Positions 1-6,768 of a DNA stretch of 8,302 nucleotides are shown piece by piece. The notes beneath the pieces were generated by a model. That model was given only the letters and a program-made list of their open reading frames with translations. It searched no databases and had not been told where the DNA came from. A program made the position numbers and the translations under genes. The stretch's first letter is position 1; each line of letters opens with the position of its first letter. Source of the stretch: Segatella salivae DSM 15606 (GTDB taxonomy: Bacteria; Bacteroidota; Bacteroidia; Bacteroidales; Bacteroidaceae); assembly GCF_000185845.1 (NCBI RefSeq), contig NZ_GL629647.1, positions 2,023,993 to 2,032,294 of the forward strand, given 5' to 3'.

Positions 1-2
1 AA

Positions 3-112
3 ACCATTTGCGTCTTTTCATCGTGTAAAATACGGCAAAACACCGCATCATTTGACGCAAATTAGCGCATGAAATGGTACAAATTGTGACATAATATATT
101 TAATATTGAATT
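3..112 (+). repeat. 22-bp-period degenerate direct-repeat array, left copy
   Basis: Five adjoining units start at 3, 25, 47, 69 and 91, each exactly 22 bp after the last. The shared core is RTRAAATGNCGCAAATT followed by about five variable bases; units at 25 and 47 fit best, while 3 and 91 are decayed. There are no spacers between units, so this is a tandem array and not a CRISPR. Related arrays in the same orientation lie at about 971-1102 and 7609-7740. The period is close to two turns of the DNA helix, so any protein reading the motif would sit on one face. The function is unknown. Confidence 0.6.
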
Positions 113-237
113 ATGCCACGATACATATTGTTTCACAAATTATTTGAATCAATGTCGTAGATAATGGTTATTTCCACATGACAAGCCATTGAATCATGTT
201 GTAAGACGAAAGAAATCGTATCGAAAAATGAATATTT
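113..237 (+). repeat. Conserved leader of repeat composite A
   Basis: This AT-rich stretch is a diverged copy of about 7741-7865, the matching position before composite C. Shared blocks include TGAATTATGCC just at the boundary, GATAATGGTTATTTCCAC (GATAATGTTTATTTCCAC on the right), TGACAAGCC, AATCATGTTGTAA and GAAAGAAATCGTATC. It carries no open reading frame of note. Because the sequence is kept on the same side and in the same order in both places, I treat it as part of the repeat unit and not as unique spacer. Confidence 0.6.
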
Positions 238-504
238 CAACGCCGTAGGTGTTGCGCTTTTTAAGTGCAATCCGACATAAATTCAGACACAAGAAAACGT
301 AGTCCATGCTACGGATTGGACGTATCAACGCCGTAGGTGTTGCGCTTTCTAAGCGTAATTCAACATAAAACACCTCACTATAACCATGCTTTCATAGAAA
401 AAGCTCAACACCTATGGCGTTGAATCTCCTTGCGAATGTTTACCCGGGGTAGGCTCGTTCCTCGCCAACCCCGGGCTATCAAAAGAACAACTCGTACCGA
501 GTTG
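238..504. repeat. Palindromic composite repeat A (BIME-like, mosaic)
   Basis: The composite carries 17-bp palindromes CAACGCCGTAGGTGTTG at 238-254 and 326-342, the inverted form CAACACCTATGGCGTTG at 406-422, a GC-rich hairpin at 441-480 (arms CCCGGGGT and ACCCCGGG) and CAACTCGTACCGAGTTG at 488-504. The right half is the reverse complement of the module seen on the plus strand in composites B and C. In A, the place taken in B and C by the CCCAGGG hairpin holds an unrelated sequence with its own small hairpin (CGTAG at 298-302, CTACG at 309-313). A is therefore a mosaic. It resembles REP/BIME elements in layout; the family is not identified. Confidence 0.75.
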
Positions 505-674
505 CACCATGAGGGCATTTATATTGCAAAATTCATTCATTGGAATAATGGCACAATACCAACGGCGTTGCGTCGTTACAACATTCATAAAGGTGGATGT
601 ATCCACCGAAATATTGGCATATTTTGCTATTTATTTATTTGTATGTTGGCATTAATCGTATCAAAAAATGAACA
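505..674 (+). repeat. Conserved trailer of composite A
   Basis: This stretch matches 8133-8302 after composite C, with many substitutions but no indel over the first 100 bases. Shared blocks include CACCATGAGGGCAT, CGGCGTTG, CGTTACAACATT and TTTTGCTATTTATTTATT. It contains a near-perfect palindrome, GGTGGAT-GT-ATCCACC at 592-607. The right-hand copy reads GGTGGAT-AT-ATCCATT, where the changes turn G-C pairs into G-U pairs if the plus strand is transcribed. The end (about 655-674) runs directly into composite B, so the units are tandem. Confidence 0.6.
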
Positions 675-944
675 TTTCAACGCCGTAGGTGTTGCGCTTT
701 TGATAGCCCAGGGTTGCCAAACGATAGTGCAGGCTACCCTGGGTTAGCGTATGTTGTGTGTGGACCAACGCCCTAGGTGTTGTGCTTTTTCGGATTAATC
801 CGCCATAAAAGGGTTCATTGTAAGCATGCCTTCATAGAAAAAGCTCAACACCTATGGCGTTGAATCTCCTTGCGAATGTTTACCCGGGGTAGGCTCGTTC
901 CTCGCCAACCCCGGGCTATCAAAGGAACAACTCGTACCGAGTTG
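675..944. repeat. Palindromic composite repeat B (BIME-like, complete)
   Basis: B shows the full architecture. The plus-strand module has CAACGCCGTAGGTGTTG (678-694), a hairpin with arms TAGCCCAGGGT (704-714) and ACCCTGGGTTA (736-746), and CAACGCCCTAGGTGTTG (766-782). The inverted module has CAACACCTATGGCGTTG (846-862), the GC-rich hairpin (881-920) and CAACTCGTACCGAGTTG (928-944). Reading the second half on the minus strand gives the same order of parts, including a CTTTT tract after each 17-bp palindrome and GATAGCCC at the hairpin start. Bases 831-944 match 391-504 of A with one difference, and 675-746 match 7863-7934 of C exactly, which points to recent copying or gene conversion. Confidence 0.8.
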
Positions 945-970
945 CGAGATGAAACAATTGTTAGGGTGAC

Positions 971-1102
971 GTTGTTGATAATTAAAAGTAAAATAATGTA
1001 AGGCGAATCGTCGCGTGAACTGCCATATTTTACCGCGTGAACTGCCGCATTTTACACGATGAAATGACGCAAATCGCGCGGTGAAATGGTGGGGATAGTG
1101 GA
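971..1102 (+). repeat. 22-bp-period direct-repeat array, middle copy
   Basis: Units start at 993, 1015, 1037, 1059 and 1081 with exact 22-bp spacing. The units at 1015 and 1037 share CGCGTGAACTGCC and TTTTAC, and the unit at 1059 reads ATGAAATGACGCAAAT, identical to a unit in the right array. A preceding 22-bp stretch (971-992, with TTGATAAT and GTAAA) also matches 7609-7630. Unlike the other two arrays, this one is not followed by a palindromic composite but by the five-gene block. Confidence 0.65.
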
Positions 1103-1205
1103 GTTAGCTGTAGCATTCTACTTTGCAAACTGCATGATAGTGGAAGGAAAAGGGGAGGAAAGAGCGCAGTTAATTGATTTTAGAAGTATATTTTTTACTA
1201 AATTC
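1103..1205. other. Unique AT-rich intergenic stretch
   Basis: This sits between the repeat array and the promoter of the first gene. I see no gene, palindrome or repeat copy in it. It contains a purine-rich run (about 1141-1168) and then becomes AT-rich toward the promoter. Confidence 0.4.
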
Positions 1206-1235
1206 TTGCATTTCAATATAAATTATATAAATTTG
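1206..1235 (+). promoter_or_regulatory. Bacteroidetes-type promoter for the secreted hypothetical gene
   Basis: TAAATTTG at 1228-1235 matches the Bacteroidetes -7 consensus TAnnTTTG exactly. TTG at 1206-1208 stands 19 bp upstream, where the -33 element is expected. The start of transcription would fall near 1240. That puts the ATG at 1238 at the very 5' end of the message or before it, and argues for translation starting at 1283 or 1289. Confidence 0.6.
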
Positions 1236-1288
1236 CAATGTTAGTGTTTTCTTTTGATGTTCAACCTTATAAAACACGCGTGATGGCA

Positions 1289-2521
1289 ATGAAAAAACTG
1301 ATGATGACAATGCTCTTGCTGGTTTGTTCTGTCTATTTGGGCTTTGCTAAAGTGCCAAACAATAAGTTAAACGAGCAACTTTTGCGATATGACTATAGTC
1401 AGGTGTTGATGCGAAATGACCTTTTGGGATATATAGGTAATGGTCAACGGCTCTATATGCACTTTGATACAATCTATAAAGATAAGGTCAATCCGCATTG
1501 GTATCATGTGGAAGGGAAAAGCAAGGTGAAGCAAAACCTATGTAGTTTTACAGGGAGAATAGACCTTCATTCGTTTGCTCCGAATGAACAAGTAGACCCT
1601 AATTTCAAGCGGTATAAACTGAAAGCGCAATATCGTTTTGATGAAGATAAGATGCAAAAAGGTTCGGGATTCTTTGCCGGTAGTTTTACTTCATATTTTA
1701 TTATCTATCAAGATACGGCCTATTTTGATAGTACAGAAGATGGTGCAGACGGCTATAATAACAACCAATTTGAGGGACATTGGACCTCTTATCGCACGAA
1801 AGCATCGAAGAAAGCGAATTTCGGCGTGGGACGAATCCCTGATTCTAACGACCTCGATGTAGGCTCAGCAGAGTTTTATGTGATGCCAAACAAACAGCAT
1901 CTTGGCTGGGAAAGCTATATGAAAGCCTTTGAAACGGTGACTCCCGAAGGGCAGAAAGCGCAGGCAGAAGAGGACCGTGAGTGGTGGAAAGGCGACAAAG
2001 AGATTTATATTTCGTGGCAATCGAAAACAGAACATGGGGCATTTAAGCTTGACATTTATAGCAATAAACATTATCTTCAGACGCTTGATTTGGGCAAGAT
2101 TGGTTCGGAGTATTGGGTAGATCAACGTGATTATAACTTCGATGGGCATCGAGATTTCGCCGTTTGGCTTTACAATTTGACAAAAAGACAAGTCTTTTTA
2201 TGGTCTGAAAAGCAAGGAAAATATGTTCATGAGCCTTTCTTTGACAAGTTAGAATCCCCCACTATCTTCGATGAAGCCCATTGCATTGTGGACACACATG
2301 ACGTTAGTAACGATGTTGTTGAAGAGCGAATGTATCGTTGTTCGACGCGAGGTTATCGGCTCATTTCAACCCTATTGCGACATCCTTCAAATTCAAAGAT
2401 ACTGCAAATGAAGGTATATGACGATGCGGGGAGATGTGTGCGTGAGGTGCAAAGTCCTACATATAAGCAGCTCACTCCCCTTTGGCAGAAATATGTTATC
2501 CTGTATTTCTTCAGGTATTAA
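1289..2521 (+). CDS. Secreted hypothetical protein with a D-x-N-x-D-G-x-x-D loop
   Basis: The gene encodes 410 residues from this start and I do not recognise a firm family. The first 20 residues form a clear signal peptide: MKK, a hydrophobic core, then GFA before KVPNN, so the protein is probably exported to the periplasm or outer membrane; no lipobox cysteine is present. The body is rich in aromatic residues and predicted beta structure. At residues 281-289 DYNFDGHRD has the spacing of a calcium-binding or FG-GAP-like loop, a feature of the XAC2610-type group of secreted proteins, to which the C-terminal half (about 235-360) may belong. The frame is open from ATG 1238, but that codon lies at the predicted transcription start, and the signal peptide fits 1289 (or 1283, adding Met-Ala) better. 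It is a single gene with its own promoter, next to a repeat region. Confidence 0.75.
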   Translation: MKKLMMTMLLLVCSVYLGFAKVPNNKLNEQLLRYDYSQVLMRNDLLGYIGNGQRLYMHFDTIYKDKVNPHWYHVEGKSKVKQNLCSFTGRIDLHSFAPNEQVDPNFKRYKLKAQYRFDEDKMQKGSGFFAGSFTSYFIIYQDTAYFDSTEDGADGYNNNQFEGHWTSYRTKASKKANFGVGRIPDSNDLDVGSAEFYVMPNKQHLGWESYMKAFETVTPEGQKAQAEEDREWWKGDKEIYISWQSKTEHGAFKLDIYSNKHYLQTLDLGKIGSEYWVDQRDYNFDGHRDFAVWLYNLTKRQVFLWSEKQGKYVHEPFFDKLESPTIFDEAHCIVDTHDVSNDVVEERMYRCSTRGYRLISTLLRHPSNSKILQMKVYDDAGRCVREVQSPTYKQLTPLWQKYVILYFFRY

Positions 2522-2569
2522 GATAGATTTCAGAGCTGCTTCTCATACATTATATGTTATGGCACCGAT

Positions 2570-2599
2570 GAAATTATCATCGATGTAGTAATTAATTTC
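2570..2599. other. Weak AT-rich inverted repeat after the first gene
   Basis: GAAATTA (2570-2576) and TAATTTC (2593-2599) are perfect 7-bp arms around a 16-bp loop that includes the palindrome CATCGATG (2579-2586). No T-tract follows, so it is not a convincing intrinsic terminator. It could help end the upstream transcript or be an operator for the kinase gene; neither is shown. Confidence 0.25.
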
Positions 2600-2630
2600 A
2601 GTATAAAGGCGTTGTCTCTTAACTTTTTAC

Positions 2631-2638
2631 TACCTTTG
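2631..2638 (+). promoter_or_regulatory. Promoter -7 element for the kinase-transporter operon
   Basis: TACCTTTG matches the Bacteroidetes TAnnTTTG element. Transcription would begin near 2643, giving a leader of about 20 nt before ATG 2662. The nearest TTG (2612-2614) leaves only 16 bp of spacing, shorter than the usual 19 or so, so the -33 element is weak or differs. Confidence 0.55.
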
Positions 2639-2661
2639 CCCACTGATAGAGAAAAGTCAAA

Positions 2662-3480
2662 ATGAGTAAGAAACAAATTCTTTTGATCAACGACATTGCA
2701 GGTTATGGCAAGGTGGCTACAGCCGCTATGCTCCCTATTTTGTCGTATTTCGGCCACCCAACTTATAATCTTCCGACGGCATTGGTATCCAATACACTCG
2801 ACTATGGCAAGTTTAACATCATGGATACTACAAGCTATATACGTGGTGTTTTCCCTGTATGGAAGGAGTTAGGCTTTACATTTGACGCCATTGCTACAGG
2901 CTTTATCGTCAGCGAAGAGCAAGCCGCCATCGTGTCACGCTATTGTCTTGAGCAAGCCGCCACAGGCACAACAATCTTTGTTGACCCTATTATGGGCGAC
3001 GAAGGAAAGCTATATAATGGTGTAACTCCAGCCGCAATTAAGAGTATGAGAGAGATGTTGAGCGTGGCACATCTATGTTATCCCAACTACACGGAAGCCT
3101 GTTATCTGACCGATAGCACGTATAACCAGCAGGGAGTTAGTAGGGAAGAAGCTTATCATTTGCTTGATCTCTTGCGTCAGATAGGAGCAAAATCGGTGCT
3201 CATCACAAGCATTCCTGTTGATGGGAAACCTTCGGTGGTGGGCTATAACCATATTACCAATGAGTATTTTCAACGTTGCTATGAGGAGATTCCCGTACAT
3301 TTCCCTGGCACAGGTGACATCTTTTCGGCTATCCTTATTGGCCATTTGCTCAATGAAGAATCTCTGATTGATGCAACTCAAAAGGCAATGGATGGCGTTT
3401 ATGAGCTCATTTTCCGCAATAAGGACAATGAAGACAAGAACCGAGGTATACCTCTTGAACAATATCTAAGTATTCTCTAA
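2662..3480 (+). CDS. Pyridoxal/pyridoxamine kinase (PdxY/PdxK-like, ribokinase fold)
   Basis: This 272-residue enzyme should phosphorylate pyridoxal, pyridoxamine or pyridoxine with ATP in the cytoplasm, salvaging vitamin B6 toward pyridoxal phosphate. The family is recognised from an N-terminal NDIAGYGKVA (10-19), the block VDPIMGDEGKLY (107-118), PNYTEA (141-146) and the C-terminal GTGD (216-219), whose Asp219 is the expected catalytic base; the preceding FP replaces the longer loop of some relatives. The length fits the family (about 270-290). The ATG at 2662 lies about 20 nt after the predicted transcription start, and MSKKQILLIND starts the first strand at the expected place. Six bases separate its stop from the transporter start, so the two are likely one operon. 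PdxK and PdxY substrate preferences cannot be told apart here, so no symbol is given. Confidence 0.9.
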   Translation: MSKKQILLINDIAGYGKVATAAMLPILSYFGHPTYNLPTALVSNTLDYGKFNIMDTTSYIRGVFPVWKELGFTFDAIATGFIVSEEQAAIVSRYCLEQAATGTTIFVDPIMGDEGKLYNGVTPAAIKSMREMLSVAHLCYPNYTEACYLTDSTYNQQGVSREEAYHLLDLLRQIGAKSVLITSIPVDGKPSVVGYNHITNEYFQRCYEEIPVHFPGTGDIFSAILIGHLLNEESLIDATQKAMDGVYELIFRNKDNEDKNRGIPLEQYLSIL

Positions 3481-3486
3481 CACACT

Positions 3487-5151
3487 ATGGACTGGGTAAA
3501 CAACTTATTTTCTGTTCATTCTTCCATTCAGACTGTAGTCATTTTATCGATTATAATCGCGTTTGGTTTGGCCATAGGAAAAGTCAAAATAATGGGCATT
3601 TCCCTTGGAATAGCGTTTGTTTTCTTTGTGGGTATCCTCGCCGGTCACCTTGGATTGAGTATAGATCCCACGGTACTTGACTATGCCGAAACATTCGGTT
3701 TAGCTATGTTTGTCTATTGTCTTGGCTTGCATGTAGGCCCAAACTTCTTTGGTTCTTTGCGTCATGAAGGGATGTCACAAAACATGTGGAGCCTCGCCGT
3801 TATAGTCGTTGGAACGCTTTTTTCGTTGCTATTGATTCCCCTAACGGGTATCAACTTACCCGATATGTTGGGTCTACTTTGCGGAGCAACTACGAATACT
3901 CCCGCCCTTGGTGCAGCCACTCAAGCCCTCAGTCACCTTGGAATGAGCAGCGGAACTGTGGCACTTGCGACTGCTGTTACCTATCCTTTGGGTGTGCTTG
4001 GCGTTATAATTGCGATGATGCTTCTACGCAAATTGTTTGTTAAACCCGCTGACCTTGAGGTGAAAACTGCCGAGAGTAACGACCACACTTATATCGCAGA
4101 GTTCAAAGTTGTGAATCCCGCGACGTCGGGAAAAAGCATTGCTTCAGTGTCAGATATGACGCATTTGAAGTTCATTATCTCGCGTATTTGGCGAGGGAAT
4201 GAAGTCATTGTACCGAATGCCGAGACTACTTTGATGGTCGATGATGACCTACTTGTCATTACAACTAAAGAGGATGAAGGAGCTATGGAGATTCTTTTTG
4301 GTAAGAAAATCAATAAGAATTGGAACGAAGAAGCTATTGACTGGAATGCCATTGACACTCAAGTGGAGAGTCGAGTACTCGTGCTTACACGCACTGAACT
4401 CAATGGAAAGAGACTTGGAGAACTGCATCTTCGCAAATCGTATGGCGTCAATGTAAGTCGAGTTTTGCGTGGAGATATGAAACTGTTAGCTACAAGTGAC
4501 CTTCGTTTACAATATGGAGATAGGGTCACAGTTGTAGGACAACATGAGGCCGTTAACCATGTAGAGAGTTACTTTGGCAATTCAGTGAAGACACTAAATG
4601 AACCAAATATTGGCAGCATTCTTTTTGGAATATTCTTAGGTTTGGCTATAGGCACAATCCCAATCAGCATTCCAGGCATGGAGAGCTCTGTGAGATTAGG
4701 TATCGCGGGCGGTCCAATTATCATGGGAATCATAGTGGGTGCGCTTGGGCCTAAGATGCATTTTATCTCTTATACAACGCAATCGGCATCATTGATGCTA
4801 CGCAAACTTGGACTAAGTCTTTATCTTGCATGTCTCGGTTTGGATGCAGGAAAGGACTTCTTTGATACAGTTATGCGGCCACAAGGCTTGCTTTGGATTG
4901 GTATAGGAGCATTGATTACAATCATTCCTGTATTGATTGTTGGGCTGATAGCATTGAAAACGAAGAAGTTTGACTTTGGAACCATTTGCGGAATCCTTTG
5001 TGGGAGTATGGCTAACCCTATGGCTTTGGGCTATGCAAACGATACTATTAAGGGCGATACTGCCAGTATCAGTTACGCATCGGTTTATCCATTAGGGATG
5101 TTTTTGCGTGTAATCATTGCACAAATTCTCGTGATGTTCTTTGCCACCTAA
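3487..5151 (+). CDS. AspT/YidE/YbjL-family membrane transporter with two RCK_C domains
   Basis: The 554-residue product is an inner-membrane transporter of the aspartate:alanine exchanger superfamily. It has five or so membrane segments in the N half (about 15-180), a soluble middle with two TrkA_C/RCK_C-like domains (about 203-270 and 295-362), and a second membrane half (about 375-552). The halves are an ancient duplication: GLLCGATTNTPALGAATQ at 129-146 mirrors GILCGSMANPMALGYAND at 502-519, and the CLGLHVGPNFF block at 78-88 mirrors CLGLDAGKDFF at 449-459. Family members exchange amino acids such as aspartate and alanine, but most are uncharacterised and the substrate here is unknown. The RCK_C domains may gate transport by binding a ligand. 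It starts 6 bp after the B6 kinase, suggesting cotranscription and perhaps a linked job; that link is inference. Confidence 0.9.
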   Translation: MDWVNNLFSVHSSIQTVVILSIIIAFGLAIGKVKIMGISLGIAFVFFVGILAGHLGLSIDPTVLDYAETFGLAMFVYCLGLHVGPNFFGSLRHEGMSQNMWSLAVIVVGTLFSLLLIPLTGINLPDMLGLLCGATTNTPALGAATQALSHLGMSSGTVALATAVTYPLGVLGVIIAMMLLRKLFVKPADLEVKTAESNDHTYIAEFKVVNPATSGKSIASVSDMTHLKFIISRIWRGNEVIVPNAETTLMVDDDLLVITTKEDEGAMEILFGKKINKNWNEEAIDWNAIDTQVESRVLVLTRTELNGKRLGELHLRKSYGVNVSRVLRGDMKLLATSDLRLQYGDRVTVVGQHEAVNHVESYFGNSVKTLNEPNIGSILFGIFLGLAIGTIPISIPGMESSVRLGIAGGPIIMGIIVGALGPKMHFISYTTQSASLMLRKLGLSLYLACLGLDAGKDFFDTVMRPQGLLWIGIGALITIIPVLIVGLIALKTKKFDFGTICGILCGSMANPMALGYANDTIKGDTASISYASVYPLGMFLRVIIAQILVMFFAT

Positions 5152-5240
5152 GACTTATTACTCATAAAAACAGGTAGAAATAAAGTTGAAAATCAAGCTT
5201 TTTATAAGTCAAAATCCTACTGTCTATAAAGGAAGAAAGC

Positions 5241-5267
5241 TTTAATGGTGCAAATAGCACTATTGAA
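5241..5267 (+). other. Stem-loop downstream of the transporter
   Basis: TTTAATGGTGC (5241-5251) can pair with GCACTATTGAA (5257-5267) over 11 positions, two of them G-U wobbles, around the loop AAATA. No T-run follows on the plus strand, so it may stabilise the 3' end of the operon message and not terminate it. A true terminator lies just beyond. Confidence 0.35.
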
Positions 5268-5271
5268 ATAT

Positions 5272-5313
5272 AAAAAAGATGCACCATCATTTGTTGATGG
5301 TGCATCTTTCTTT
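5272..5313. terminator. Bidirectional intrinsic terminator between convergent genes
   Basis: The arms GATGCACCATCA (5278-5289) and TGATGGTGCATC (5295-5306) are perfect 12-bp complements around the loop TTTGT. AAAAAA (5272-5277) precedes the hairpin, giving a six-base U-tract for minus-strand transcripts, and TTTCTTT follows on the plus strand. It lies 18 bp after the phosphoesterase stop and about 125 bp after the transporter stop, so it should serve both, most strongly the phosphoesterase. Confidence 0.9.
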
Positions 5314-5323
5314 GTGGGATGAT

Positions 5324-6481
5324 TTATTTCAAAGGGAAAGTAAAATGCTTCTTTTCTTTCGCCGTAAGACCAACATAATCCACTTCCATCTTACCATTTT
5401 TGATGTGGCAAAGCAAGTAGGTGTTGTTGCTGTTAACAAGATTTGGGAAGTTGATTACCTCGTTAGGCTCCTGATATCCGAATCTATGTAGATGACCAGA
5501 AAGCATAACAGATACGTTCATTTTATTGAGTTCAGGCGTTAAAGTCTCTTGCATGTGGTAGGGACCATGCCAGTTTTCCAACGTAGGAGGCATGTGAGAG
5601 AAGACTATTAAGGGGTATTTTCCAACCTTATGTTCCTCTCTTAACGACTTCAACCAACGTGCCTGCTCCTCGCGATATTGGTCATAACTAACGATGCCGC
5701 TATACTCAATCTCTTCATCTGGCTTATCTTCTCCCGAGTCAATAAATAGGAAATCCACTCCCGCTACATGCTGAAGGCGATAATATTTGTCGTTGTTTGT
5801 GGGGAAGTAACGATAGAGATAGTCTGCAAATTGGCCTCGAAGTTCGTGATTACCACGGTTGAAAAACAATGGTGTATGCGTAGCAAACATGCTCACACAG
5901 GTATCTAAGTATGCGTCCATCATGTGCTTTTGATCTCTCAAACGATGTGACATATCACCATTGAGTAGCACAAAATCAAGTTTATTGAAGTCCACATTCT
6001 TGCACAATTCCTTCATAAACTGCGGACGTTCATGGATATCATTCAGCACCAGGAAAGTGATTTCGCGAGGCTTTACGGGGTAAGTCGTGAACTCATACGG
6101 CTTTCCTTTCCACACATCTGTACAGGCAGTCTTCCCTAAACTCACCCAATCGTCATAGCGCCACTCGTCAACTTGCTGTGTAAACACACGGTAACGATAC
6201 CTTGAATCAGGCTTAAGACCAGTGACACGCACGCGATGCACGCTGTCGGTAAGCAGTTTTCGTCCCGCCAACACATCGTAATAGCGTGGCCTTACCTTAC
6301 CATAGAAGTGGTCTTTTCCCTCGGGTGCTATCTCAACCCACGACAACCCAGGCTTGTCTGTCACCCAAACAATAGTGGCACCAGTGCTATCCATGTCGCA
6401 AATCCAAGGTCCATGAGTCACCTCAATGCCTTTAGCACTGACACAAAACAGCAGTAATAATCCGAACAATAAATGTTTCAT
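5324..6481 (-). CDS. Secreted calcineurin-like metallophosphoesterase with N-terminal Fn3-like domain
   Basis: The 385-residue protein starts with a signal peptide (MKHLLFGLLLLFCVSAKG), so it is probably periplasmic. Residues about 18-135 form a beta domain like that of purple acid phosphatases (pattern TGLKPDSRYRYRV at 87-99). The catalytic domain holds the dinuclear-metal motifs in order: NDIH (147-150, the D-x-H motif), NGD (174-176), GNHE (210-213), SH (295-296) and GHLH (329-332). All metal ligands expected for the family are present, so it should be active as a phosphomonoesterase or phosphodiesterase; the substrate is not evident. It converges on the transporter gene and ends at the shared terminator. 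Upstream, 443 bp separate it from the divergent sigma factor gene. I found no clear promoter element for it. Confidence 0.9.
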   Translation of the reverse strand: MKHLLFGLLLLFCVSAKGIEVTHGPWICDMDSTGATIVWVTDKPGLSWVEIAPEGKDHFYGKVRPRYYDVLAGRKLLTDSVHRVRVTGLKPDSRYRYRVFTQQVDEWRYDDWVSLGKTACTDVWKGKPYEFTTYPVKPREITFLVLNDIHERPQFMKELCKNVDFNKLDFVLLNGDMSHRLRDQKHMMDAYLDTCVSMFATHTPLFFNRGNHELRGQFADYLYRYFPTNNDKYYRLQHVAGVDFLFIDSGEDKPDEEIEYSGIVSYDQYREEQARWLKSLREEHKVGKYPLIVFSHMPPTLENWHGPYHMQETLTPELNKMNVSVMLSGHLHRFGYQEPNEVINFPNLVNSNNTYLLCHIKNGKMEVDYVGLTAKEKKHFTFPLK

Positions 6482-6768
6482 GTAATTTGATTTAATATTA
6501 TTAATAGTGTTCCTCTTTATAAGATTACACCTATATTACGTTGAATCATGAGAAAAGTACTATCTTTTTCCACTCTTTTTTCAATCTTTTTTTGCGCCCG
6601 TCACCATCTTTTCATGTAACACATCGCCTGCCTTCGTTTTCTAAATCCCTCTTTTCTGTCCTCTGTTTTCCAAATTCTTAGTCTGTTTTTGCAGTTTATT
6701 TCCTTCGCAACAGCCCTCTACATTTTATCTATAAAAATAGGGACTATGTATAAAAATGACTCATATCG

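Noticed and set aside
7..61. TTTGCGTC (7-14) and GACGCAAA (54-61) as an inverted repeat or transposon end
   Set aside because: The match follows from the partly self-complementary core of the 22-bp units, which explain the region better as direct repeats.
3..112. The array as a CRISPR
   Set aside because: The 22-bp units adjoin with no unique spacers, are degenerate, and no cas genes are in the window.
430..747. A 105-residue plus-strand frame across the repeats
   Set aside because: It reads through palindromes and the trailer into composite B, has no equivalent in C, and no recognisable domain; it is a chance frame in repeats.
1845..2191. Minus-strand frames inside the secreted protein gene
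   Set aside because: They lie opposite a gene with a signal peptide and a good promoter, and show no protein features of their own; the same holds for frames opposite the kinase and transporter.
6552..6559. Minus-strand promoter for the phosphoesterase (TACTTTTC)
   Set aside because: The last base differs from TAnnTTTG and the -33 spacing is poor, so I do not claim it.
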